64,000 bases of DNA from Microbacterium marinum (GTDB lineage Bacteria > Actinomycetota > Actinomycetes > Actinomycetales > Microbacteriaceae), in contig NZ_JACHMD010000001.1 of assembly GCF_014204835.1 (NCBI RefSeq), positions 434,001-498,000 of the forward strand, in the 5' to 3' direction. Both the position numbers and the translations under genes were made by a program. Positions 42,862-51,458 of this stretch are shown here, piece by piece; position 1 is the first letter of the stretch; each line of letters starts with the position of its first letter. A model generated the notes under the pieces. The model worked only from the letters and a program-made list of their open reading frames with translations, searched no databases and was not told where the DNA came from.

Positions 42862-45251
42862 GCCTCCGACGCCTGCTCCACGTCACGATGCCGCTCCCAG
42901 ACGAACCCTTCGATTCCTGGGTCGAGTTCATGGCCCACAGCTACGGGGCTACTGTCGGCGAGATGGCTCGAGCGCTGGGGCTCAGCGACAGCGAGGGGGT
43001 GCCCGCCGCGGCATCTCAATCTTCACGGGCCTGGTCCACCGCGCTGGAGCCCCAGCACCTCCGCAATCTCGAGCTGACGACCGGCCGGTCGGGCGACGAG
43101 TTCCGTGCGATGACCCGCACCACATTCGCCGCGAACGCCATCCGCCTCACACCTCAGGGACGCATCAGCGCGTCCTGCCCCGCCACGGGAGTTGCCGCCC
43201 GCTACTGCCCCGAGTGCCTCGCCGACTCGGGAGGCCGCTGGCGCCTTTCCTGGCAGTTCCCGTTCGGGTTCGCCTGCCCACGCCACAAGCGACTCCTCGT
43301 CGACAGGTGCCCGGGATGCGGCCAGCCGCCGCGGCTCCTGGCGCATCCCCTCACGCTCGTTCCGGAACCCGGGCACTGCCACAACAGGCCGCCGACCGAA
43401 TCGCCAGCGTTCGGCGCGCGCTGCGGCGCCGACCTCACCTCGAGCGAGGAGTTCGTGGCGGCAGAACCCGAGACTCGCGAAGCGCAACGTGCGATCTTGA
43501 GGGTCATCGCCACCGGCGTCGGCGAGTTCGGCATCTACGCCGGCGGTCCCCCGAGCACCGTCCAGGTGCTGTCCGACATGCTGCTGCTGTCGCGCGCGGG
43601 GCGACAGGCGCTCGTCGACGGAGAGCACTTCGAGTGGATGCCTGCGGGTCAGGCTGACGTGAGCCCGATCGCGTCTCACAAGCGCACCGGCAAGATAGAT
43701 CTGCGGCCCAGCGCTGCCCGAGAAGTCGCTCTCGGCAACACTCTCGCCTTCGTGGCGTTGCAGTCAGGTGACCGGATCACTGACCTGCTGCGCGGACGCG
43801 TCAGCGTCCACACCGCGCTCGACCACTACTCCCCGCCACTACGCGATCACGTGAGCCGTGCGCTCGGTCGCGCGAGGCGCCCCACTGCGACCCTTCAGGC
43901 GGTGACGACGTCGGTGGTGGATCCGGCCGCGCGAGCCGCAAAGCTCCCCGCCGTCCTGTGGTCCGAATGGACCTCACGCCTCGCACCGCGGCGTCTGGAT
44001 GCCGAGATCGCCGGCGGTGCGCTGGCGGCAGCCGTGGTCTTCGTTGGCACCCGCCTCACTCACGGCTCGGCCATCAAGCTACTCGATTCCGCAGCTCAGG
44101 GACGCCAGGTCAGCCACGTCATGCGATCGCTCGGACGCAACGCACCGGAGGCCGACACCATCCGCGCGATCGCTCGCCTGGCTGCGCTCCTCGATGAGAC
44201 CTCGACCCCGATCGACTTCGCCCGCCGGCGGGTCATCGACTACTCCGGCATCCTGCCCCGCGACGAGTGGCACGAGATCTGCCGGACGGCGAACGTCCTG
44301 GCCGGCGGGGATCGGCGCTGGCAGACCGCCCGTGCGCATCTCTACGCCCTGCTCAGCGGCAATCGCGTGGCGCGGGCGCCCTTCGCTCAAGAGGCGAGCT
44401 TTCCCGCATTCACCGAAGTTCGCTCGTTCCGCGACGGATTGCCGGAGGTCGTGTCCCGTGCGCTCAACGACTCGGCGACCGCGTTCCTTAAGGCACGGCA
44501 CATCGATGAGCCCGTGGAATGGATGCCGCACCTCAATCTCGCCGGTTTCGTCGCTGATGTCCCCGCGTCGGGTGGAAGCGAGTGGCCGCAAGCTCGCCCC
44601 GCCCGGGCCGTGGTGAAGCCGACCCGCGCAGTCGCGGCGTACTCCGCGGGACGGTCGGTGCGAGAGATCGCCTTCGAACACGGAGTCGCTCGTCAGACCG
44701 TCAGCCGCGTGCTCGAGGACGCCGGCGTCGAGACTCGCATCGGTCGGCGGAGAGTTGCCATCGATGTGGATTGGTTGCGGCGGCGGTACGTCGACGAGCG
44801 CCACACCATCCCCGAGATCGCCGCCGAAGTCGGCGTGACGATGACCACGATCAACCGCCATCTCGAGGCCGCTGGGATCCCGCGCCGAGCCCGCGGCAGC
44901 GCGAGCCGAGCGACCGCGATACGGGTTGACCCACGCGCCGGGGACTCGCCGCTACTGCGCCGAATCCTCGTGGGACAGGACGCCACACAGCGCGCCGAAC
45001 GATTCCTCATCGTCGCCCGCCACGCCACCATGACAGCTGCTGCGACCGAGCTCGGAGTGACACTCAGCATCCTCGCGAACCAGATGAGGCGCATCGGGGT
45101 GGATGCTGGTGGCCCGCTGATCCAGCGCGCGTTCCGAGGTCAGCCGCTCGCCCTCACCGAGCTCGGCTTGGAAGTACGCCACGCGTTGTCGCGTGCCTTC
45201 GAGATCAGCGAAGGCGAAGATCCGGCGCCTCCGGCGGGAGGATCTCAGTGA
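42858..45251 (+). CDS. tniQ: TniQ/TnsD-like target-site protein with C-terminal HTH array
   Basis: A 797-aa targeting protein. The N-terminal TniQ region carries a zinc finger: YCPECLAD (Cys117, Cys120) and ACPRH (Cys140, His143), then RCPGCG. The C-terminal third has repeated helix-turn-helix segments (YSAGRSVREIAFEHGVARQT; HTIPEIAAEVGVTMTTINRH) and ends with a LysR-like winged helix (ATMTAAATELGVTLSILANQ). Long TniQ proteins of the TnsD type recognise a fixed DNA site, here probably the 3' end of the barstar gene. The 3' end overlaps a convergent small regulator by 47 bases. Confidence 0.9.
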   Translation: MSLRRLLHVTMPLPDEPFDSWVEFMAHSYGATVGEMARALGLSDSEGVPAAASQSSRAWSTALEPQHLRNLELTTGRSGDEFRAMTRTTFAANAIRLTPQGRISASCPATGVAARYCPECLADSGGRWRLSWQFPFGFACPRHKRLLVDRCPGCGQPPRLLAHPLTLVPEPGHCHNRPPTESPAFGARCGADLTSSEEFVAAEPETREAQRAILRVIATGVGEFGIYAGGPPSTVQVLSDMLLLSRAGRQALVDGEHFEWMPAGQADVSPIASHKRTGKIDLRPSAAREVALGNTLAFVALQSGDRITDLLRGRVSVHTALDHYSPPLRDHVSRALGRARRPTATLQAVTTSVVDPAARAAKLPAVLWSEWTSRLAPRRLDAEIAGGALAAAVVFVGTRLTHGSAIKLLDSAAQGRQVSHVMRSLGRNAPEADTIRAIARLAALLDETSTPIDFARRRVIDYSGILPRDEWHEICRTANVLAGGDRRWQTARAHLYALLSGNRVARAPFAQEASFPAFTEVRSFRDGLPEVVSRALNDSATAFLKARHIDEPVEWMPHLNLAGFVADVPASGGSEWPQARPARAVVKPTRAVAAYSAGRSVREIAFEHGVARQTVSRVLEDAGVETRIGRRRVAIDVDWLRRRYVDERHTIPEIAAEVGVTMTTINRHLEAAGIPRRARGSASRATAIRVDPRAGDSPLLRRILVGQDATQRAERFLIVARHATMTAAATELGVTLSILANQMRRIGVDAGGPLIQRAFRGQPLALTELGLEVRHALSRAFEISEGEDPAPPAGGSQ

Positions 45252-45489
45252 GCTCGACGCCCAGCGCCTGCGACATCGCGAGGAGAGTGCGGATCGTCGG
45301 GTTTGCCGGCGTGCCCGGCTTCGACTCGCCCTTCTCGTACTTCTGGTACGTGTAGCGGGTCAGACCGGACCGGTAAGCGACGTCTTCCTGGCTGAGACCG
45401 CGCTCGTGGCGGAGCCGTTGAAGGTTCGTGGCGAGCTGGCCGGCGTAGGCGCTCCAGGCCGCATCCTCGGGTCTGGTCCGCTTCGCCAC
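45205..45489 (-). CDS. XRE-family helix-turn-helix regulator
   Basis: A 94-aa DNA-binding protein: LRHERGLSQEDVAYRSGLTRYTYQKYEKGES is a standard XRE helix-turn-helix. It is convergent with tniQ and overlaps its end, and divergent from the TPR gene. The intergenic space holds two direct GTATGGC repeats (45519 and 45533, 14 bp apart) that could be its binding sites. It may control itself and the TPR gene, or the transposon operon. Start by ATG; no other candidate near. Confidence 0.85.
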   Translation of the reverse strand: MAKRTRPEDAAWSAYAGQLATNLQRLRHERGLSQEDVAYRSGLTRYTYQKYEKGESKPGTPANPTIRTLLAMSQALGVELTEILPPEAPDLRLR

Positions 45490-45645
45490 CGATCTAGCGT
45501 TCCCGCGAACCGGCGTCGGTATGGCCTAATTTGTATGGCATTCGAGTGGGCGGAATCTCGTTGTCGGCGCGGTCGTGCCCCACGCTACGATCGGGTAGCC
45601 GATGTCGCGCTGGGGCGACAACGCTCTATGGGGATGGAGACGCCG

Positions 45646-46671
45646 ATGGCGGGGTGGGGATTCGGGCGCGAACGCGCGCTTCAGCGGAGCTTCGAGCAAG
45701 CGCACCGGGCGGGTGGCCAGGCATTGCAAGAAGGACGGCTTCCGCAGGCGGAGTCCTACTTTGACGAAGCCGTGCTGGCCACGCAGGAGCTCGTGGGACT
45801 TCGGATGAACGATCTTGAAGTGCGCCGGTGGGTCGCCACGAGCCTCGCGAATCAGGCGGAGGTCCTTCGGCGGATGGGCGCGAATCCTGAGACGGAAGAA
45901 CCTCTGATTCAGGCGTCGACGTGGTTCCGATCCATCGCTGAGGCCACGCCGGATAGTGCGGAGGCGAAGATACCGTTGGCGATGACGCTACTTCAGCTCG
46001 CGAAGACCTACCGCGGGCAGGAGCATTACATCGACTTCACCCGTAGTCCGATGCTGACGGTGGACGCCATGCGCGCATACCGGCTCGAGAAGCTACAAGC
46101 TGGCACCTGGGGTGGGTCCATGGCGGGTTCGTACTCACCAGAGTGGCGGGAACGTGGCGAGGATCCACTGCTGGAAGCGATCCCGCTATTCGGCGAACTC
46201 TCAATGCTCGATGCGGGTCAGTTCGCGCCTCTCTATGCCCTCGCGTTGAACCTTCTTGGTGACTTGTATGTCAACTCGGAGCGAGCGCGCGAAGCTGTCG
46301 CGCCACTCCAAGAGGCAGAGTCGGTATACCAGCAGCTCGTCGCCAGAGGCGACTCGCGCCATCTCGAACTTCTCGCAGATACCCGATCGCTGCTCAGCCA
46401 GGCGCAGGCAGGGGCCGGGATGCCCGCTGATCGCGTGGGTGCGCTCGAGGAGCTCATCCCTCACTTGAGGGCGCAGGCCCATGTCAGCGCTGAGGAGTGG
46501 CGCACGGGAGTGACGATGTCGAAGGCCAACGCCCGAGATGCGCACCGTCAGGCGCTCGAGGAGCTCGCCGACTTGTACAAGGCTCAGGGACGGGAGGCGG
46601 AGAGCCGAGCCATTTGGGACGGTGACCTCGGAGTGATGATGGTCGAGTCCCTGCCCATCCGGAGAGGATAA
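45646..46671 (+). CDS. TPR-like helical repeat protein
   Basis: A 341-aa soluble protein made of helical hairpins typical of tetratricopeptide repeats: QEGRLPQAESYFDEAVLAT, then NQAEVLRRMGANPETEEPLI and LYVNSERAREAVAPLQEAESVY. TPR proteins bind other proteins or peptides. The ATG at 45646 has GGAG six bases upstream; in-frame ATGs at 45628 and 45634 are alternatives. It lies between an XRE regulator and the TIGR04255 module inside the transposon cargo. No enzymatic motif is seen. Function unknown. Confidence 0.7.
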   Translation: MAGWGFGRERALQRSFEQAHRAGGQALQEGRLPQAESYFDEAVLATQELVGLRMNDLEVRRWVATSLANQAEVLRRMGANPETEEPLIQASTWFRSIAEATPDSAEAKIPLAMTLLQLAKTYRGQEHYIDFTRSPMLTVDAMRAYRLEKLQAGTWGGSMAGSYSPEWRERGEDPLLEAIPLFGELSMLDAGQFAPLYALALNLLGDLYVNSERAREAVAPLQEAESVYQQLVARGDSRHLELLADTRSLLSQAQAGAGMPADRVGALEELIPHLRAQAHVSAEEWRTGVTMSKANARDAHRQALEELADLYKAQGREAESRAIWDGDLGVMMVESLPIRRG

Positions 46672-46734
46672 TCGAGCTCACGGGGGTGCGTTTTTTGGTG
46701 CGTGAATCGGTATCATTTTCGGTGTGCACGTCCT

Positions 46735-46750
46735 ATAGTTGACTAACTAT
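46735..46750. promoter_or_regulatory. Palindrome over the start of the TIGR04255 gene
   Basis: ATAGTT-GACT-AACTAT is a perfect inverted repeat whose right arm overlaps the start codon (46749). No ribosome site precedes the ATG, so the mRNA may be leaderless, and a bound regulator, perhaps the HTH protein encoded next, would block it. Confidence 0.6.
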
Positions 46751-47555
46751 GGACTACCCGCGCAGGGAAGTTTTCCCCTCCTCTCCGCTGGCGCTAGTGG
46801 CCGCTGAGGTGCGTTTCAACGACTCCGCTCGGCTACGTCAGCAAACGACCGTTGACGCGATCGCGATCGCGCTTGAACACGCCTTCCCGGTTCAAGATCA
46901 GTTCCACCAGGCAGAGGTACAGGTTCACCTGGGTGCTGGCCCGAAGGTCTCGCAGACTTCGGGTCGAACATTCAAGAACTCTTCGAGCACCGCGATCGTG
47001 ACCCTCTCGGCCGGACGACTCAGTCTTGAGACCACCGCCTACTCACACTTTGCCGAGTTCCGTGAGCTGATGCTGCTGTGTTGTCGTGCGGTGGTGGGGG
47101 CCGGTGTGACGCCAGCGCTACAGAGGGTTGGCCTCCGCTATATTGACGAGATCCGAGTCCCTGATGACGCGGTTCGTGACGCTCGACGATGGGATCGATG
47201 GATCGATCCGCGCCTTGTCGGCCACTTGACCATTGGCCCTCAGACGGCCCAGGTCCAGCAAGCCGAAGGGGTCGTGACGTACAGGCTCGCTGAAGGAAGC
47301 GGGCTCAACGTTCGCTTCGCTTCGTTGCCGCGCGGCGCAGTAGTCTCGCCGGCCGCATTGGTGCGGCACGCGTTCGATGCCAATCAGCCCCTGTTCGTCC
47401 TTGACTTCGACGGATACCGAGAATTTGTGGGCCCAGATGCCACACTCATGTCAGAGGAAGTCATCGCGAGAACCCTCGATGCGGTCCACGCGCCCACCGG
47501 GGAAGCCTTTCAGGCATCGATTACCGAAGAAGCCCGTCAGCTATTCAGAAAGTAG
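46749..47555 (+). CDS. TIGR04255-family protein
   Basis: A 268-aa soluble protein. The opening FPSSPLALVAAEVRFND and the later GLRYIDEIRVP, with the C-terminal APTGEAFQASITEEAR, match the TIGR04255 family, a sporadically distributed group of unknown biochemical role that is common in mobile and defence regions. It has no catalytic motif that I recognise. Its stop overlaps or abuts the start of an HTH gene, and a third gene follows, so the three form a module. A possible defence or toxin-antitoxin role is inference. Confidence 0.75.
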   Translation: MDYPRREVFPSSPLALVAAEVRFNDSARLRQQTTVDAIAIALEHAFPVQDQFHQAEVQVHLGAGPKVSQTSGRTFKNSSSTAIVTLSAGRLSLETTAYSHFAEFRELMLLCCRAVVGAGVTPALQRVGLRYIDEIRVPDDAVRDARRWDRWIDPRLVGHLTIGPQTAQVQQAEGVVTYRLAEGSGLNVRFASLPRGAVVSPAALVRHAFDANQPLFVLDFDGYREFVGPDATLMSEEVIARTLDAVHAPTGEAFQASITEEARQLFRK

Positions 47556-47560
47556 TGGTC

Positions 47561-48196
47561 ATGACTCCGACACTCGAACTGACCACCGCGACCGCCGTTG
47601 AGAACCCTGGCGAAAGCCCGCTGACCGTCTCGGGCACTCGCGCTCTCTCCATCGATGCGTCGTGGCTTCGAACGCGAACAGAGCTCTTGAGCGACGACGT
47701 GCGAGGTCTGCACGAGCGTACTCGTGCCATCGACCTGGATGACCGTGCCTACGCCAAAGCAACCAACGCCAGCGTTGGTGATCTCTTGGATGAACTCACT
47801 TCATCGCGGGGGATGTCGTGGTCGGATGTGGCCGCTGCAGCGGGGGTCAGCGTCTCCGCAGTGCGGAAGTGGCGCAAGGGAGGAACCGCGACGGCTGAGA
47901 ATCGCAACAGCCTGGGGAGGATCGCAGCTCTGCTGGATCTGTTGGACGATTGCGCGGTGGCCGATCCCGCGCAATGGATGGAGATTCGGCTTCCCCTTCC
48001 CGTGGGCTACGCAGTCCGCCCGCTCGACCTGTATGCGGCGGGCCATCCAGCGGCCGTCATCGAGCTTGCGGAGCATCGTCACGATGCCGACAAAGTTCTG
48101 GATCACTATGTGCCGGGGTGGCGTGACGAGCGAAGCGACTACGAAGTCGTTGTTGGCGCTGACGGCGAGCGGATGATTCGTCAGCGGAGTTTGTGA
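47561..48196 (+). CDS. HTH protein paired with TIGR04255 protein
   Basis: A 211-aa protein with a helix-turn-helix, GMSWSDVAAAAGVSVSAVRKWR, near residue 85. A C-terminal part follows that contains LPLPVGYAVRPLDLYAAGHP, loosely like the Xre/MbcA/ParS antitoxin C-terminus. The ATG at 47561 is used; a GTG two codons earlier overlaps the stop of the preceding gene. It likely binds the palindrome ahead of the TIGR04255 gene. Whether it is an antitoxin or a simple regulator is not clear. Confidence 0.7.
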   Translation: MTPTLELTTATAVENPGESPLTVSGTRALSIDASWLRTRTELLSDDVRGLHERTRAIDLDDRAYAKATNASVGDLLDELTSSRGMSWSDVAAAAGVSVSAVRKWRKGGTATAENRNSLGRIAALLDLLDDCAVADPAQWMEIRLPLPVGYAVRPLDLYAAGHPAAVIELAEHRHDADKVLDHYVPGWRDERSDYEVVVGADGERMIRQRSL

Positions 48197-48205
48197 CGCG
48201 CCTGA

Positions 48206-48883
48206 ATGGACTCGATCGACGCGGACGACCTCTACGAGGAGAGAGGTGCCGTCAGCTATGCCCGGCCTCTGCTTCAAGGCGACGTCTTCGCAGATGTGCA
48301 GGTTCCCGGGTTGTCGGAGGCGCCGCTCACCGTGCAGATCGTTACGCACCCCTGCAGCATGCGTCGCGGCACGGACCTGAATGACCGAATCCAGGTCGTT
48401 CCTGTCGAGGCGTACCAGCGTGTCAACGACTGGGCTGGGCACGTGAGAGTGATGCCACTACCGGATCTGCACGAAGACGGTTGCCATCACGCAGCCAAGT
48501 TCGTGGATCTTTCGGCCGCTGCTGCCGGAGAGTTGAGTGTCGACAAGCGCATAGCCTCGCTCTCCCAGCGGGGCATCCTCGTGTTGCAGCAGCGCCTCGT
48601 CATGCACAGCACACGTGTCGAAATGCCCGTGGCAGTATTCCGGGAGCAGTCGGCTCCGGTGCTGGCGGAGGCCGAGATGCAGGAGATCTGGACCGAGATT
48701 GTGCTCGGCGATGGTGTTGACGACCTCGCCGAGGTCGTTGTAGCCGGTCAGCAGTTCCAGGATTGGTTGGACGAGTCGGGCCGGCGTCGGCGAAACGACT
48801 TGAAGTCGGAAGCGAACCACGCGAGCCTGCGTCGCGCAGTGCGCGAGGAGGCGACGCGGCGTAGGTCGGCCCGCGACGCGTAG
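48206..48883 (+). CDS. Unknown protein, third gene of the TIGR04255 module
   Basis: A 225-aa soluble protein of no recognised family. It contains VQIVTHPCSMRRGTDLNDRI early and ends in a long charged helix (RRRRNDLKSEANHASLRRAVREEATRRRSARDA), typical of nucleic-acid or protein contacts. It begins ten bases after the HTH gene and is the last gene before the transposon right end, whose outermost transposase site starts 21 bp past the stop. Function unknown; tight spacing suggests it acts with its two neighbours. Confidence 0.65.
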   Translation: MDSIDADDLYEERGAVSYARPLLQGDVFADVQVPGLSEAPLTVQIVTHPCSMRRGTDLNDRIQVVPVEAYQRVNDWAGHVRVMPLPDLHEDGCHHAAKFVDLSAAAAGELSVDKRIASLSQRGILVLQQRLVMHSTRVEMPVAVFREQSAPVLAEAEMQEIWTEIVLGDGVDDLAEVVVAGQQFQDWLDESGRRRRNDLKSEANHASLRRAVREEATRRRSARDA

Positions 48884-48904
48884 CCAATGATTGGGTGCGC
48901 TCGA

Positions 48905-49007
48905 TGGACACTTCGGATAACCGACTAGTCCTCAAGACGTGGACATTTCGATGCGCGGAGCCGCTGGACTGCGGCCACTCCGTGGACATCTCTGAGCGAT
49001 TCCTACA
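48905..49007. repeat. Transposon right end with transposase sites
   Basis: TGGACA-type sites start at 48905 (TGGACACTTCG), 48940 (TGGACATTTCG), 48965 (TGGACT) and 48983 (TGGACATCTC). The end CCTACA is at 49002-49007. The last site lies at the same distance from the tip as the first site of the left end. Confidence 0.88.
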
Positions 49008-49012
49008 CCGAG
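49008..49012. repeat. Target-site duplication, right copy
   Basis: CCGAG directly after the right end, matching 18135-18139. The barstar gene stop codon begins three bases further on. Confidence 0.9.
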
Positions 49013-49014
49013 CG

Positions 49015-49404
49015 TCACCTCAGCACCAACGTCACCTCCGGGTGGTCGGCGAAGACATCGAGGATCAGCTCGAAGTAGGTGCGGCCGGTGCCGTTCTCGA
49101 GGGCGGCGAGCTGCTCCCGGAGCGGATCGGCCGCGAACACGTCCGGCCGATCCAGCTTCGCGCGGAGCCAGTCCGCCGTCGTCTCGACCCCGAGAGCCGC
49201 ACGGCTGTGCTCGGAGTCGACCCATTCGAAGACGACCGCGTCGTCTCCGACGAGCGCACCGATGCCGCCGTAGAGCAGGTCGTCGAGCGCATCGAGGCTC
49301 CCCCCGAGCGTCCAGTCCTCCTCCGACATGACGAGCCGGTTCAGCTCCGCGTAGAACGACGGGATGTCGGTGACCCGCGAGCCCTCGATGACGTAGGTGG
49401 CCAT
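49015..49404 (-). CDS. Barstar-family protein (transposon attachment gene)
   Basis: A 129-aa protein with the barstar pattern: SRVTDIPSFYAELNRLV, then WTLGGSLDALDDLLYGG, and acidic residues along the binding face. Barstar inhibits the ribonuclease barnase; no barnase gene is visible nearby, and many chromosomal barstar-like proteins have unknown partners. Its stop codon lies three bases from the target duplication of the Tn7-like element, on the right-end side. A TnsD-type protein would recognise the 3' end of this gene, as Tn7 TnsD does with glmS. The gene itself is intact. Confidence 0.82.
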   Translation of the reverse strand: MATYVIEGSRVTDIPSFYAELNRLVMSEEDWTLGGSLDALDDLLYGGIGALVGDDAVVFEWVDSEHSRAALGVETTADWLRAKLDRPDVFAADPLREQLAALENGTGRTYFELILDVFADHPEVTLVLR

Positions 49405-49429
49405 GTCGCGATGATGTCATGATCGACCC

Positions 49430-50095
49430 ATGACGACGGTCGAGGGGGACGCGCCGAAGGATGGGCCTACGGGGCAGCGCATTCGCCGCGTGCGAATCGT
49501 GGTGATCGCGTTGCTTACGCTCGCGGTGCTGACCGTCGCCGTGTGGCAGACCGTTGCGCATCTCACGCTCGGGTCGGTGCGCATCGCCGTCGACTCGGCG
49601 CCGGTGCGGTGTGAAGGGACGGAAGTGGACCTCTATCCAGGGTTCACGGACGACCCTCTCCAGGAGGATGTGCAGCGTCCCCTCGTCGTACTCGAAGACG
49701 GTATGCGTTGCAGCATCCGCTTCTTCGTCGTCAACGACGGGTGGACGGATGCCGAGACGGTCGCGGCCGGCCTGCCGATGCTCGCGGAGGACATGGCATG
49801 GCCGCTCAGCGCTGTGATGGTGAACCCGAACGGGCAGACGCGGCTTCCGGACAACGAGTCCGCTGCCGAGTTCTTGGTGGAGGGACTCTCGGTCCCTCCG
49901 GGCGAGAGACTCGAACTCACCGCGATCGTCGACTACGACCCGAGCAGGGCCCAGAACGTGTCGCGGTGTTCGCGGTTCAGCGGCGCGCCGATCTACGTGC
50001 GCGTCACGGTGTTCGGCGTCACCCGCGACGTCCAGGCAGCACCCGAAACGCCCGTCTGGTACGGCCCCGGCGACGCCGCGGAGTGCGACGGATGA
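49430..50095 (+). CDS. Unknown protein with one N-terminal membrane anchor
   Basis: A 221-aa protein. After a short cytoplasmic part (RIRRVR), a single hydrophobic helix ([17 protein letters not shown]) precedes an extracellular domain with three cysteines (VRCEGTE, MRCSIRF, VSRCSRF) that could form a disulfide. It appears rich in beta strands. No family recognised. It is divergent from the barstar gene with 25 bp between, and its stop overlaps the next start (ATGA). Confidence 0.7.
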   Translation: MTTVEGDAPKDGPTGQRIRRVRIVVIALLTLAVLTVAVWQTVAHLTLGSVRIAVDSAPVRCEGTEVDLYPGFTDDPLQEDVQRPLVVLEDGMRCSIRFFVVNDGWTDAETVAAGLPMLAEDMAWPLSAVMVNPNGQTRLPDNESAAEFLVEGLSVPPGERLELTAIVDYDPSRAQNVSRCSRFSGAPIYVRVTVFGVTRDVQAAPETPVWYGPGDAAECDG

Positions 50096-50466
50096 CGCGC
50101 GAACGTCCGTCGAAGGTCTGCGCCTCGTGCGGCCGCCGTTTCGAATGGCGCGCGAAGTGGCAGCGGAACTGGGACGACGTCCGATACTGCTCCGACGGAT
50201 GCCGCCGGCGCGGCATCCGCCCCGTCGATGAGCAGCTAACGCGCAGCATCCTCGACCTGCTCGCCGACCGCGCGGCCGGTGCGACGATCTGCCCGTCGGA
50301 GGCGGCACGAGCCGTCGGCGGCGAGAACTGGCGCGACCTCATGGAACCCGCGCGCCGCGCAGCGCGTCGACTCGTCGACGCCGGTGAGGTCGAGATCACT
50401 CAGCGCGGCACCGTCGTCGACCCGTCGACCGCGAAGGGGCCGATCCGCATCCGTCGCGCACGCTGA
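50092..50466 (+). CDS. DUF2256/DUF3253 protein
   Basis: A 124-aa protein. The N-terminal ~45 residues have a zinc-finger-like [14 protein letters not shown]...YCSDGC (DUF2256). The C-terminal part, [32 protein letters not shown], matches DUF3253, a winged-helix-like domain. The fusion is common in actinobacteria; function is unknown. The start overlaps the preceding stop (ATGA); the longer frame upstream is a shadow of the membrane-anchored gene. Confidence 0.8.
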   Translation: MTRERPSKVCASCGRRFEWRAKWQRNWDDVRYCSDGCRRRGIRPVDEQLTRSILDLLADRAAGATICPSEAARAVGGENWRDLMEPARRAARRLVDAGEVEITQRGTVVDPSTAKGPIRIRRAR

Positions 50467-50615
50467 CGTAGCCCGGATCGACGGCCGCCCCGCGCTCGCG
50501 TTACGCGCGTCGGGCGGCTGGCGCAACCCCCGCGCGGTGCGAGGCCGACCTCCGGAGACTGGGCCGCAGTGCGGCGGCGTTCCGCCGCGCGGCATCCTGA
50601 GAGAAAGGACGACCC

Positions 50616-51458
50616 ATGGCACATCCCCCGGCACAGCAGCAGGACGTTCCCGGCACCGATCGGATCATGGAGCCGCGGCCCGACTACGGCGAGGACACAT
50701 ACCGCGGCCACGGCAGGCTCGAGGGGAAGGTCGCGCTCATCACCGGCGGCGACAGTGGCATCGGCAAGGCGGTCGCCCTCGCGTACGCACGCGAAGGCGC
50801 TGACATCGCGATCAGTTATCTCGATGAGCATGAGGATGCCGCGGACGCGAAGCGGCTCGTCGAGAGTGCGGGGCGACGGGCGATCCTCCTGCCAGGAGAT
50901 CTCTCCGATCCCCAGCGATGCCGTGACGTGGTCGCGCAGACGGTGTCCGAGCTCGGCCGCCTCGACGTCCTGATCAGCAACGCGGCCTATCAGATGACCC
51001 GCGACTCGCTCGAGGAGATCTCGGACGACGAGTGGGACTTCACGTGGGCGACGAACGTCGACGCGTACTTCCACCTCGTGAAGGCGGCCGTGCCCCACCT
51101 CCAGCCCGGCGCCTCGATCATCGCGACGTCGTCGATCCAGGCCGACCAGCCCTCGCCCGCACTCATGCCCTACGCGGCCACCAAGGCGGCGATGGCGAGC
51201 ATGACCGCGTCGCTCGCGCAGATGCTCGGCGAACGCGGCATCCGTGTGAATGCCGTTGCACCGGGCCCGATCTGGACGCCGCTCATCCCGTCCACGATGC
51301 CGCCCGAGAAGGTCGACGGATTCGGTTCCGACGTTCCCCTCGGTCGCGTCGGCCAGCCGGCGGAACTCGCGCCGACATACGTCCTGCTCGCCTCGGAGGA
51401 CTCCAGTTACATCACGGGCGCCGTCATTCCCGTCACGGGAGGGAAGCCGCTGCTGTGA
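50616..51458 (+). CDS. Short-chain dehydrogenase/reductase
   Basis: A 280-aa NAD(P)-dependent oxidoreductase. The cofactor motif is TGGDSGIGKA (43-52), followed by NAA, and the catalytic Ser with YAATK. The N-terminal extension (QDVPGTDRIMEPRPDYG) is that of the general-stress SDR group (YdaD/YhdF, Gsp39-like). Substrate unknown. GAGAAAGGA precedes the ATG. The stop overlaps the GTG start of the histidine phosphatase. Confidence 0.92.
   Translation: MAHPPAQQQDVPGTDRIMEPRPDYGEDTYRGHGRLEGKVALITGGDSGIGKAVALAYAREGADIAISYLDEHEDAADAKRLVESAGRRAILLPGDLSDPQRCRDVVAQTVSELGRLDVLISNAAYQMTRDSLEEISDDEWDFTWATNVDAYFHLVKAAVPHLQPGASIIATSSIQADQPSPALMPYAATKAAMASMTASLAQMLGERGIRVNAVAPGPIWTPLIPSTMPPEKVDGFGSDVPLGRVGQPAELAPTYVLLASEDSSYITGAVIPVTGGKPLL

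Larger units (their letters stand above)
18140..49007. mobile_element. Complete Tn7-like transposon carrying DISARM and other defence cargo
   Basis: The element is 30,868 bp. It begins TGTAGG and ends CCTACA, its terminal 25 bases match at 16 positions, and it is flanked by CCGAG duplications. The first TGTCCA transposase site lies at positions 20-25 from each end. It encodes TnsA (39 kb), TnsB, TnsC and TniQ in one overlapping operon nearer the right end, as in Tn7, with defence genes on the left and a three-gene module on the right. The right end lies next to the 3' end of a barstar-family gene, mirroring how Tn7 places its right end beside glmS. Boundaries were read directly from sequence. 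Confidence 0.92.

Noticed and set aside
18140..49007. CRISPR array or Cas genes guiding the Tn7-like element
   Set aside because: No direct-repeat array with regular spacers and no Cas proteins were seen; targeting appears to be by TniQ alone.
18140..49007. Prophage
   Set aside because: No capsid, portal, terminase or tail genes; the single recombinase lies within DISARM and the ends are of transposon type.
49015..49404. Barstar as half of a toxin-immunity pair
   Set aside because: No barnase or other ribonuclease gene is visible beside it in this window, so it is reported only as barstar-like and as the attachment gene.
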